This document shows, in pieces, positions 54,061 to 64,000 of a stretch of 64,000 nucleotides of DNA. Position numbers and translations under genes: made by a program. Within the stretch, counting starts at the first letter, position 1; each line of letters starts with the position of its first letter. The notes beneath the pieces are model-generated. The model was given only the letters and a program-made list of their open reading frames with translations. It made no database searches and was not told where the DNA came from. Origin of the DNA: Aldrovandia affinis (lineage: Eukaryota > Chordata > Actinopteri > Notacanthiformes > Halosauridae); contig JAINUG010000039.1 in assembly GCA_029706075.1 (NCBI GenBank), positions 4,902,001 to 4,966,000 of the forward strand, read 5' to 3'.

Positions 54061-57000
54061 ATATTCATATATTGTTTGGTGTTTCCACTATTTTGTCTAC
54101 CCCCTGTATATATTTTTTTATATTTATATAAGAAAAATGTATTTTCCATAACCCTTAAAATTAAACAGCAGGAGAAGTGTCATGAAATGCCCAGTTCTGA
54201 CATAATTTGATAATGATACCTTTAAGAAAAGTTGACAAAAATATGAAGGAAATAAAGCCAGCTATATTCTGGAGGAGCTAGAGTGGGTGGGCAGAAGTGT
54301 AAAGATGATTTATACTTTGGGCTCATGACAGAACAGCTTAAAGGTTGAAAATCTTTGATAGATGTAGCACAGAAGGCTACTGCCTTACAGAATCCTTTGA
54401 AATGTTATTTTTCCAAGAAATCACCAGACTTAGATGCCATTGTGTCAAAATAATGTCAATTGCTTAAATAAAGTGATAATTTGATTGAACACATTGACTG
54501 TTGTAATAACAGAGGAAATGGTCTTATTATTTGAAACTGAGTGGGCTGTACTATTCTCAGATGAACATTGCTTTAAGTCTACCCATGGTATTGTTCTGTA
54601 ATATAATTCAATATGGCATGTGGATTTTTCCTTAGATGCTTCAGAAGTGACTATCTTGGTGTAAAATCCAGCCTCGCTGTGTTTATTATGCGTGGAAAGG
54701 CTATCAAGCTAAGCCTGGGCTTTTTCTCATCAACAATGTGATTCCTCTGCAATAACTCAATACATGAAATGGCATTACTGAATAGGACAGGAATGTTTAA
54801 AACATTATTTGCGACATAATTTATTCACTTTTTTACTGTTTTTATATTGAATACATTGTCATAGTCAGTGAACTACAACTCCCAGTGTGCATTTAGTCAC
54901 TCTCCTACACAGGTGTCTCACATAATGGGAGAATCATAAGCTTGCTACTGTTTCCACTGGTTACATTAGCATCCCTTTGATTCCACACATTTCCAATATT
55001 GAATTTGTGAAAAATTAGGTTTAGTATTCAACACTAAAGATTTATATCACCAGGAACTGAAAGAAAAATAAATAAATATAATGCCTATGGAGCAAGCGCT
55101 AGGAGTGTTTGTTGTTTTGCTTGCCTGTAGTATATTAACTTTATTTGTATATACAAAAAATTTGAATTTTGGTGAAACTTTATATTTTGAAACTTTATAT
55201 TTTCTTTTTATCATATGTATAAAGTAGTCTGTGATTTTTTAATATTTCTTTCCAGAATAAGTACAATATATCCAAATGTAAAATCCCAAAATAATATATT
55301 TAAATGTTTTTAAAAACCTGTACACTTCATTTGAATGTTTGTTGATTGTAATTTCTGATATGAACTTGTTTATTGTTTGTAACAGGTACAATTCTTAAAC
55401 AGCTTAATTTTAGATGAATATGCGTTAATTTGTTTCACAAAGGGCAATCAGACAAACCTTGAACTCACATTATAAATAAATAATGAAAATAGCATAAGCT
55501 GCCATCTGGTCCCTGTTTAATATCCTAAAGTGTTTACAAATCCAACGACGCCAACAGCAGGGTTTGTATTTCTGTGCTGCAAATGTAAACTCTGTATAGC
55601 CTGTTGAGATTGTGCATAAATTCATAAAACAGCTGTGATATTTAAAAGACAAAAGCAACAAGAAAACATTTATAGCATGCCATAGCTAATGAACTGCTAT
55701 TTATGTGCAATAACACCAGTGACCTGCCCTTCCCACATATTACTCATTGTTAAGGAAATTAAGGACAGAGCAAATCATAGTTATATTGGGTCTGGTCCTG
55801 ATAAACAGTCAAGATCATTTTCAGGTTTGTCCATGTCTCACAGTTCTATCTTCTAGCATAACATCAAGGTAAAATGAACATCTCAAAAGCCATTTTCTTG
55901 GTTTGCACAAATTCTCTGCATAATTTAGGGGCGACATGGAAAAAAATAAAACATATTAATTCATCCTAAGTAATGAAGTTGGAAACATTTCATCGAGATG
56001 GCTTTTTTATTTAGATAGCGAAGTGCTTGCTTGTGATTTATCCTGCATGATAAGCACAGTAGAATCCTTAATAAATCCAAATCGCTGCAACTGAGTTAAC
56101 TTAATCCAATTTATGACTCTGCATCAGATACAGCAAGCAATGTCTCCCGTTATGCGCAGCGTGTCCAAACGAAAATGACTATGCTCGTTACCTTAAGTAC
56201 AACAAAGATGAGGCGGAGGCTTGCAATCCATTTCGTGTTAAAATGATAAATACGGGACATGCATTATTGTTGGAAATGAGTGCGGCTTTGAAAATGAATC
56301 TTAGCATCTGTGTAATAGTTTCATTCCATTAATCTGACTGTGGGGAGCCAGAGAACATTAATATTTTGTTGGCCACATTCTGTGCGTATCTTCCACTTAA
56401 TGTAGAGCGGCTCTGTCATGAAACCTCAGCTTGACTAAGAGGTATGGGAGGAAAGAAGATAAATTAGGTTTCGCTGAAGGAAATAGTTTAACACAAATTA
56501 CAAATAAAGAAATGAAGAATGAGCAAAATGCCATTGTGTTAGAGCACACTCACTCTGTAACATTGACAAGTGTACTCCCAAGCTGTAGTTGAATCTATAG
56601 CCATATCCATTGCCCATCGTCTACCAGTAGTTCAATACAATGAAGAAATAAACAGGCAATTGACAAATCAAGTGTAGCCATTTGAAGCACACATTCCCTA
56701 CATCGCTGTGAATCACTAACATCAAGATTCAGCACCAGGAAGAATTTAAGTACATTAAGTTTATATTTTGGCATTAATTCTTCCAGTTTCTCACATTTTA
56801 ACATTCTTCTAAGGAGTCAGTCCTGGAGGGCTGGAATGAGCCTGCTCCTAACTCAAAAGCCATTTGCTTGCTTTATTTGAACTAAACTGTAGTGTTGGAT
56901 GGGTCGATGACAAAGTTGAACAGCCTCACAGGAATTTTCCTGACCTTGGCAGTCAAAGAAAAATCTAACACAAATTCAGAAATGCACCATGTTGGACAGT

Positions 57001-57515
57001 GAGTAAGAGAAGTAAGGATGGTAAAGAAATGTAATGAATAAATATAATTAACCTGCATGGGCTGTTTTGCCTGAAGTCTACATTCAGTGGCACAGGAAAT
57101 ATTGTTATTTGGGAGTGGTCCTGACCGGAATTGTCCCTAGCCTTCACCACTCTCAGTTCAGTTGCTCCCTGGGGTCTTCCATCATCTTCAATTTCCTCTG
57201 ACTGCTGCTAGCATCCTTACTCTTCACCAAATCAGACTTGTCATAATGGTGGATTAGGCAGTTTTAAGAGCATTAAAAGCAACTTACACAGGGAAATCAA
57301 TGGAAGGTGATCACGCATAGCGAAATGCCTTTCAAACAAAGGATGGTGCTTATCTCTGAAGCCATGGACACCTGGAAGAGGGATCAGGTACTGTGTGCAG
57401 CTATATTTCAATATAGTAATAATTATAAAAATTATATGATTACCATTAGTATAAATTAGTCTCATCTTCAGATGATAAAATATATATATACAGTACACAT
57501 ATCTATATATATATA
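54061..57515. other. Intergenic AT-rich DNA
   Basis: No gene supported on either strand; open frames stay under 70 codons without motifs. Confidence 0.4.
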
Positions 57516-57519
57516 TACA

Positions 57520-57830
57520 TTACCCCTTTAAAGTCTACACCCCATCTCAAATATTTCACCTTTTGTTGCCTTACAGCCTGAAATTAAAACATATTAAATC
57601 AGACTTTTTGAATATTAATCAATATTAATATTAATATTCTTTTTTGGTAGAAGCACGCTTTGTTGAAATACAGTCATGATTCTATTTGGATATGCCTTTA
57701 CCAGCTTTGCACACCTAGATTGGGCAACGTTTGCCCATTCTTCCTTACAGAACTGTTGAAGTTCAGTCAGATTGCATGGTATAGACTTTATACTATATAC
57801 GTATATAGTGATCATATATTCATCATATTC
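57520..57830 (-). pseudogene. Tc1-like transposase C-terminal remnant with terminal sequence
   Basis: Minus-strand translation gives LTELQQFCKEEWANVAQSRC followed by KLVKAYPNRI, the typical C-terminus of Tc1 transposases. Next comes a terminal block (TTGTTGCCTTACAGCCTGAA, CCCTTTAAAGTCTACACCCC) shared with 26948-27300. A long AT-rich stretch interrupts the rest. Confidence 0.75.
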
Positions 57831-58725
57831 ATCAAAAAATATAATTCATCATGTAAAATATAAAAGTAATATGGGCAGGCTTATCACCAAGCATGGTGCT
57901 CTTACAACCAGGCATTATATCCATGAGGAAATAAAAGTCTGGATGTTGATGCTATTATATACATTTGCAATAATGAATGGATGACTGTGATCTAAAACCA
58001 TGTTGAGAAATATATTTAACTTATTTTATTTTTCATTCATTTCCAGCCACTGGTAAAACTCAAGATGAATCAGAGTTGAATGCTTTTCCTCTGTTGCTTG
58101 ATGGAGAACAGGGAAATTGCAGTTTCTCTCTTAAACTCCAGAGATATCTGGTAACAGTAGAGGATATAAAATATGAAATAGCTGAGCATACTGTTGGTGT
58201 CATGTGAGACCCTCATCTTTAAAGAACAAGATTCTCAGGAACAGCAAAAGCCCCCCTCCCATTTACCACAACAACAAAACAACATTTTGGTTTAGTTTAT
58301 TATAACTAAGAAACAGTAGTACCAGCAGTCATACAACTGTTAATATGCAAAAGAATCACAAAAAAGAATGCAATAGAATGGAAATACAATATTTTTGCAT
58401 GATACAGACATATATAAACATGTTCAGTAAATGCACATTAAAAATAATGTATCATAAAATAATAGAACGATCCAATTTAGGGTATATAGTGAGAGATTGC
58501 CACAGGAAATGGTAGGGAGCTGGTATCCAACGGGCTACAGGAACGCACACTGCAACCCCTGCTCTCTCTATGCAGTGCAGTGCCGACACAGCACAGTAGA
58601 TCAGCTCTCCGACCCGCGAGGGCCCAGGAGCGCTCCCTACCCACCAGCTTCGTGTCAGCCCTTCATTGTGTTTTGATGTTTCCACCAACCTGAGATCGAG
58701 CTCGATTCCCCCAGCCAAAACAGAC
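57831..58725. other. Intergenic DNA
   Basis: No gene supported; the 91-codon minus frame near 58452 has no recognised motif. Confidence 0.35.
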
Positions 58726-58727
58726 AC

Positions 58728-59065
58728 TTGTCAATCGTTGCCAAATGCACCGAGACTCCTTCCTCCTCCCTCACTGCCCCGCGTTCCTCTCTTAAATTAA
58801 GCGTGTGGCACAGCGGCATCAATACAGCATGAGGATATGAGCGCTCAGTGGACCCCTGCTGGGCGCAGTGTCACAAGTAATTACCATTATTTATATAACC
58901 CACTCAGGGCTCGCCGGCTTTGCAGCAGCGCGCGCTCCGTCCGCCGAATGTGTAAGCAAATATTTGCACGCGATCCCGAACCGCTGAGAGTTTCCTCGGT
59001 GGCGAGTGCTTCAGTTGCATGAAATATTCATCGCGCGGGGAGGATCCCGCGAGGGGAGGTGTAGT
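58728..59065. promoter_or_regulatory. CpG-rich patch, possible CpG-island promoter
   Basis: CpG dinucleotides are dense compared with the rest of the flank (GCAGCGCGCGCTCCGTCCGC; TCATCGCGCGGGGAGGATCC-CGCGAGGGG), and a TATTTATATAACCC stretch lies at about 58888. It could mark a promoter of a host gene outside the window. No exon can be identified. Confidence 0.3.
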
Positions 59066-59652
59066 ACTTTTCTCTTTTTTTAAACACAGATTTGATTGTA
59101 AGTGATGATTTCTTTCATGCGCTGTGACAGTCCTCTGGAATGGCAATCGCCCGCAGGACAGTCACAGAAGCCAGGGGTGGAAATGTTCCCTTACACATGC
59201 AACGAGATATCAGGGGGCTGCTTTTTCTCACTTGCTCAGCTCTAAAGAGAGATGGCGAAGAAGAATGTCTTTCTTGATAATAAATGGAAAAAAATGAATT
59301 ATAGTCATGTTCATGCTTTTTGTACATCCCTGGTTTAAAGTGTACATTTGTTGCAAGCATTAGACTGTAGCCTTAATGATGCATTTTGTGACTGGTCATC
59401 ATTGACTAACTAATAATATGGTAATGCTGTGAATGAGTTCCAATTTTGGGGGGATTTTAGGATATTTACAAAATACACATTGTTGTACACAGGCGAGGAC
59501 CTATTGCTACTTTTGAGAGCTCGCTTGCAATCTGTCAAAATGGGAAATATGGAAAGAATGGAAAAAGTGAGAAAATAGTCAAATAATTTCTGATACATTT
59601 AAAAATGTGAAAACATTGGAAGTAGAATTCATGTAGAACAGTTAGTACTTTT

Positions 59653-59892
59653 CCATCCATCCATCCATTGAATTCCTGGTCAGGGTCGCGGGGGTGCTGG
59701 AAAGCAGTTCCGGGCGAGAAAATAGCCAATCCATCAAATCACACAATTTCAATTTAGATAGCCACGTGCATGTCTTTTTAAAAATGTACCCGGAGGAAAC
59801 CCACGCGGACACGGGAAACATTGCACAGAAAGTGGATTCGAACCCGAGACCTTCTTGCTGTCAGTGCTATCCACTGCACCACCGTGCCGCCC
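59653..59892 (-). mobile_element. Retroposed SINE-like repeat, GGGCGGCACGGTGG family, inverted and internally deleted
   Basis: Minus strand: GGGCGGCACGGTGGTGCAGT ... CACGGGGAC region reduced, ending GGATGGATGG. It is flanked by the 15-bp direct repeat ACAGTTAGTACTTTT at 59638-59652 and 59893-59907. This is independent evidence that the family moves by retroposition. Confidence 0.8.
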
Positions 59893-60014
59893 ACAGTTAG
59901 TACTTTTGAGGTTTTTAATTAATTCCAATAGGCAATGTAAAAAGTAGGTAAGGTAGAGAAGATTGGCAGAAATGCAATCTTAGCAATCTGTTCCACTGCA
60001 CTGATGTACAGGTA

Positions 60015-60720
60015 GTGAATGGACGCACCAGTGTAAAGTCATTCAACAGGGTGTTGGGCCACCACATGTAGCAAGTACAGCCAGTATGCGCCACAGCCTG
60101 GAGTCTACCACCGTCTGGAATTCTGTCTGGAATTTTGTCTGGAATTCTCAACCACACTTAGTTGGTGGACGTGGAAAATGCTGTCTCAGGCCTTGCTCCA
60201 GAATGTCCCATAAATGCTTGGTTGGGTGGTCTAGTGGTTTCAACGTCCGACGCTGGCCATGGCGACCAGGGTTCGATTCCCCGTTGTGCCGGGAGTGCCA
60301 CCGGGGAGGCAACTGGCTGTCCACCCCAGTGAGGGTGGAGGGAAGCCGACACAGTTCGCTGCGCACAGGAGTGGTTCTGGGGTGCCGGAATTACAGTCGA
60401 CAGCATGACGAGTACTGTCTCGGAGGAGGCAGTGCTTTGCCATTGTCACTGCCGGTCACAGGGCTACGGCAGTGAACTACGAGGGAGGGGATTGAACTAA
60501 GACTAGTGGGTTTAATTTGCTACCAAATTGGGGGAAAAACTGGATAAAATTGGAAAAATAAATTTAAAAAATAATTAAATAAATAAATGCTTGGTTGGGT
60601 TTAGACCTGGTGACTGAAAAGGCCATGACATATGGATAACATCAGTCTTGTACTCCTCAAACCAAGTACTCCTGCGCTTTGGATGGTGACATCCGTCATC
60701 TTGAAACACCCCTTTCCGCA
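60015..60720 (-). pseudogene. Tc1-like transposase C-terminal remnant split by a SINE
   Basis: The minus frame across 60148-60225 reads KHLWDILEQGLRQHFPRP, the block after the last catalytic residue of Tc1 transposases. The outer piece at 60601-60720 (GGTTTAGACCTGGTGACTGA-AAAGGCCATGACATATGG on the plus strand) is the continuing upstream coding part. The two are interrupted at 60228-60583. Confidence 0.7.
60228..60583 (+). repeat. SINE with 17-bp target duplication, nested in Tc1 remnant
   Basis: The tRNA-like head GGTCTAGTGGTTTCAACGTC...GACCAGGGTTCGATTCCCC has pol III boxes. A GC-rich body follows, and the tail GCTACCAAATTGGGGGAAAA ends in an A/T-rich run. It is flanked by TAAATGCTTGGTTGGGT at 60211-60227 and 60584-60600, an exact target duplication. 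Confidence 0.88.
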
Positions 60721-60736
60721 GGAAATAAATGCTTTA

Positions 60737-60764
60737 ACACAAACACACACACACACACACACAA
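60737..60764. repeat. (CA)n microsatellite
   Basis: A short run of about 13 CA units following AACACAAACA. Confidence 0.85.
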
Positions 60765-60769
60765 CAAAT

Positions 60770-63700
60770 GGAGAGAAACACATTTAATCCAATAAATCTC
60801 TCTGGCTCTTTTGATTTTCACCCATGAGCTTGAAATATTAATCTGTTCTAAATGGTAAAGTGCTGTTTTATTATTTACAGAAAATAGCTACAGTAAGACA
60901 TTAATTAGCATTAATTAGCAGTAGAGATGAAACAAATTACATTTGAATGATTTAAAAACGAATTTTGAAATGTTTGTTCATGCTCCTAAAGCTGTCAAAG
61001 TGGCATTTGTCACCATCCATATTAATTGAGCTGCATAGTTTAGAATTCAGAGGGGAGAAATTAATGCGAAACATATTTTTGTTTGTGGTGAGCAAAACTG
61101 AGATCTCAAACAAACAACAAAGCAGCACATCTGATACTAATCGCTTCCAGCAACAGCTTTGGTTATGAGGAGGTCTCCCATGGTAACGTGATGGACCCAG
61201 TTCAGAGATGGAGATACTCTTCTGCCCTACTCTGATACTGTATTGATGAAACACTGAATCGAAGGCCTCACTCACTATGGCCAAATCCCATCGGCACTTT
61301 GGTTTACGAAACAGAATTCTGCACTCATTCTGGTCATAAAATCATAAACCTTCTCCAATAAGTTACTGTGAGTCATCCCTCACTGTCCGCCTCAAGATGA
61401 GCCGGCCAGCAGCCTGCGTTTACGGTTCGTAACACAAGCTCAATGCCCTGCTACACTAGGCCATCATTTGTCGGGCCCATTCAAAGCTGTCTGAATGTGG
61501 ATTTGATCTTTTTAATGGAGATTCGCTCAGCTGTAAGCCTTCTAAGTCGTAGGTGGCTCTGTATTCGTGCACTGCAATGCTAAATAAATAAATATAAATA
61601 AATGGCATAAATGTAATATTTAATTTAAGTGTTTACAGTGATTCAGTACCTTTGAATGATGCAGACACGCGGTACTCCAGCCCCACAGCAGCGAGACGTG
61701 TCATATTTTTTATCTTGACTTCTTATAAATGAACACTGGAGTTCCACTTACGACAGAGTGGACGAGTTGACGTGACCAAGCTGACAGCAAGAAAAAGACA
61801 AAACAGTGGAGCAGGAAATCTTTAAAAATGGTTCCACTCAGAACAGATCCACTTTCCCTCTTCTGTCCGTTGAAAAACAACGACCGCGGCATCAACAAAA
61901 AGATTCTTAAATTGCTGAAGAATGCGCCTTCCAACCTTGCGTTTATTTATTTACTTATTCATTTATTATGCAAAGGCTCATAGAGGAAGCAGTCCCTTAT
62001 TTATTTATTTATCCTACATGACCTTATCAGTAAGTGCATGGTTTAAAACTTGCCTTCTGAATGATAGAATACCAGGAAAATGTACTTGTACAACCCTGTA
62101 TATCTGACATACATATTTTGCCCCCTGCAGTGTGCTGAATACTGAAAGGCAGGCCAAACTGGCACTCATGAAATACTGCGTTGTTGTCATTATTCAAAAT
62201 GAGAAAGCTAAATGGGGGAAAAAATAACTTTTGTTAGGTTATACTGTAGAATGGTATTTCTATTCTTTATGTTTGATGACACTGTGGCGACTTTTCAAAA
62301 TGATATACGTTTTTACTTTTTAAAATAAATTCAGGAGTTGATATTTCAAATTGCTTCAGCTGCCGTGCTTATTTTTCATTCTCTTCAATTTTCCAGCATT
62401 TTACAAATCCAACATACCTCAAGTCCCAACAAAGGCAGATCATATAAACTGGATTGTACTGTATTGCTTTTAAGAAAGATTTTTCAAAATAAATATTTGA
62501 TTGACAGTTCACGAAGGCAGGAGGGAATGCGTCACCCAGGGGATAGCTCAGGTAGAAGGCAGGAGTATACATATGCTACAGTACAACCAAATGGGCTATA
62601 ACACCCCTGTGTAGATTAATTGATCTTTTTAACATTTAGCCATTGTTTAATGTCATCACAGAATTCCAGATTTCAGATTCCTTTTGAAGTGAAACAACAT
62701 GTGAGTCTGGAACATACTCACAGTTTTCCATCAAACTTCCTGTGCCTTTCTTCCTCCTGAAGGAGTTACATCGATGGGATGTGGGCCTAGGTTACAAGAC
62801 CCTGGAGAAATGTTGTGGTAGCCACTGAGGCCTGATGGTCTGAGGTCCACTCACATCATTCCATCTCACAGACATTCAGTCTCCCAATGATTTTCAGATC
62901 GATGTGAACACAAAGATCCTGCGAAGATGAAGACATAGACTGATATCCATTTCCTCAGGCTAGTAACCTTGTAATCATTTGTAGAACACATTGGAGATAC
63001 CTGGTGGGTGCTGGTGGCAGTGCGATTAAAAGTTTTGTTTGAATGAAATCAAGCTTGCATGGGGTTTGGGGCACACATTTTGGGAGGCCCTGTTTATAAA
63101 ATAATATTGATCTATTTTTGTATTTTGTTCAACTTTTATTGTACAATTTAGTGTTTAGTTTAGTTTTCTTGTCATTAGGGAGCCACAATAAGCATTGCGC
63201 TTTGAAATATTTGGAGGAAGTAATGGCTCAAGATGCTACGGTATTTCAGCAGATTGGGAATTGGCCCTTCGTTGAGATATTGCTGTTGACAAGCTTCTGG
63301 GCCCACTTTGTCTAGAACTGAAGGATATATTTCTCAGAGCTTCTGCTTATGATATTGTGACACATTGTCTCCTGGCGACCACTATACGCTAGATGTTGCC
63401 TGTCACCACTCGCACCCCAGCCAAGGTCGTCAAGTGGATCTCATCAGCTTCTTCTGGGTGACCTTCTGGAGCGTTCTGTTTCCCCCGGCAGCAGCTCTGC
63501 AATTAAGATCGCATCCTCGGAATTCATCCATCAGGACGCCATTAAGAGCTCCGCTCAAATAGAACAAGTTTATCATGTGTTGGAGTCGCGAATACGAAAG
63601 ACCACCCCTGTGGTGACCTTTTCGCAAAGAAGAAAAATTATGCAGGAAAACAGCCCGGGAAAGAGGATAGTACAACATAAAGGTAAACAAATGACTAGAT

Positions 63701-64000
63701 GTTCATTCATAATGAATGGGAAAGGTGGAAATCTCACTTTTATTAAATACACATACGATTGCACGTAAAGTTTACATTTTGTCTCCAAGAGCAAAATGTG
63801 CTTTTTCAAAGGTTCCTGCAGTTAAATGCAGGTCTAATGCATGCAGCTTCCATTGCATTTCACCTGCAATAGATAGGTACTAATGCCAGCACTGCATTAT
63901 GACAAATATTTTTCTTGTCGTTCACATCTGTCTTTTGTTTGTTTCTTTGAATTAAATCACACAGTATGATCATTTCTCAACTATGCATGATTATTTCTTC
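60770..64000. other. Intergenic DNA to the window end
   Basis: No gene supported. The open frames (up to 110 codons on the minus strand at 60952-61284) have no motif. A TTTATTTATTTA simple stretch lies near 61945 and 61998. Confidence 0.35.

Overview
The window is vertebrate, almost certainly teleost fish, nuclear DNA. Most of it is AT-rich intergenic sequence with long CA/TG, AGT and GA microsatellites, tRNA-headed SINEs, a retroposed family beginning GGGCGGCACGGTGGTGCAG, Tc1/mariner remnants, and PIF/Harbinger and LINE fragments. The SINE tails (the AAGTCGCTTTGGATAAAAGCGTCTGCTAAATGGC type) are common in teleosts; I cannot name the species. I found no convincing host protein-coding exon.

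The core is a 16.4-kb integrated DNA virus or giant transposon at 34071-50482, of the Polinton/Maverick (adintovirus) type. It is bounded by 349-bp terminal inverted repeats (TIRs) that match at 345 of 349 positions. The left half is read rightward: an unknown protein that starts inside the TIR, a protein with a Cys/His motif, a possible Bcl-2-like protein, a retroviral-type integrase with a chromodomain, a penton-like minor capsid protein, an adenovirus pVI/pX-like core protein, the double-jelly-roll major capsid protein and an adenain-type protease. The right half is read leftward: a macrodomain (OARD1/TARG1-like) protein that starts inside the other TIR, a tRNA-like gene with apparent anticodon UCA (strand +), two tandem copies of an intron-containing gene, protein-primed DNA polymerase B, the FtsK/HerA-type packaging ATPase, a small basic protein and a conserved unknown. 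The two gene blocks converge at about 40.44-40.72 kb, where polyadenylation signals sit on both strands.

Together these genes supply replication (PolB), integration, capsid assembly, packaging and maturation. The terminal genes and the Bcl-2-like candidate look like host-interaction accessories. Several core genes are interrupted: PolB twice, the protease, the small basic protein, the major capsid C-terminus and possibly the spliced gene. Several breaks lie in homopolymer runs, so either decay or sequencing error could explain them. No 6-bp target-site duplication is visible at the element ends.

Flanks: 1-34070 and 50483-64000 are repeat-rich host DNA. They include several datable nested insertions: a retroposed repeat inside a foldback element, SINEs inside Tc1 remnants, and a Tc1 split by other DNA.
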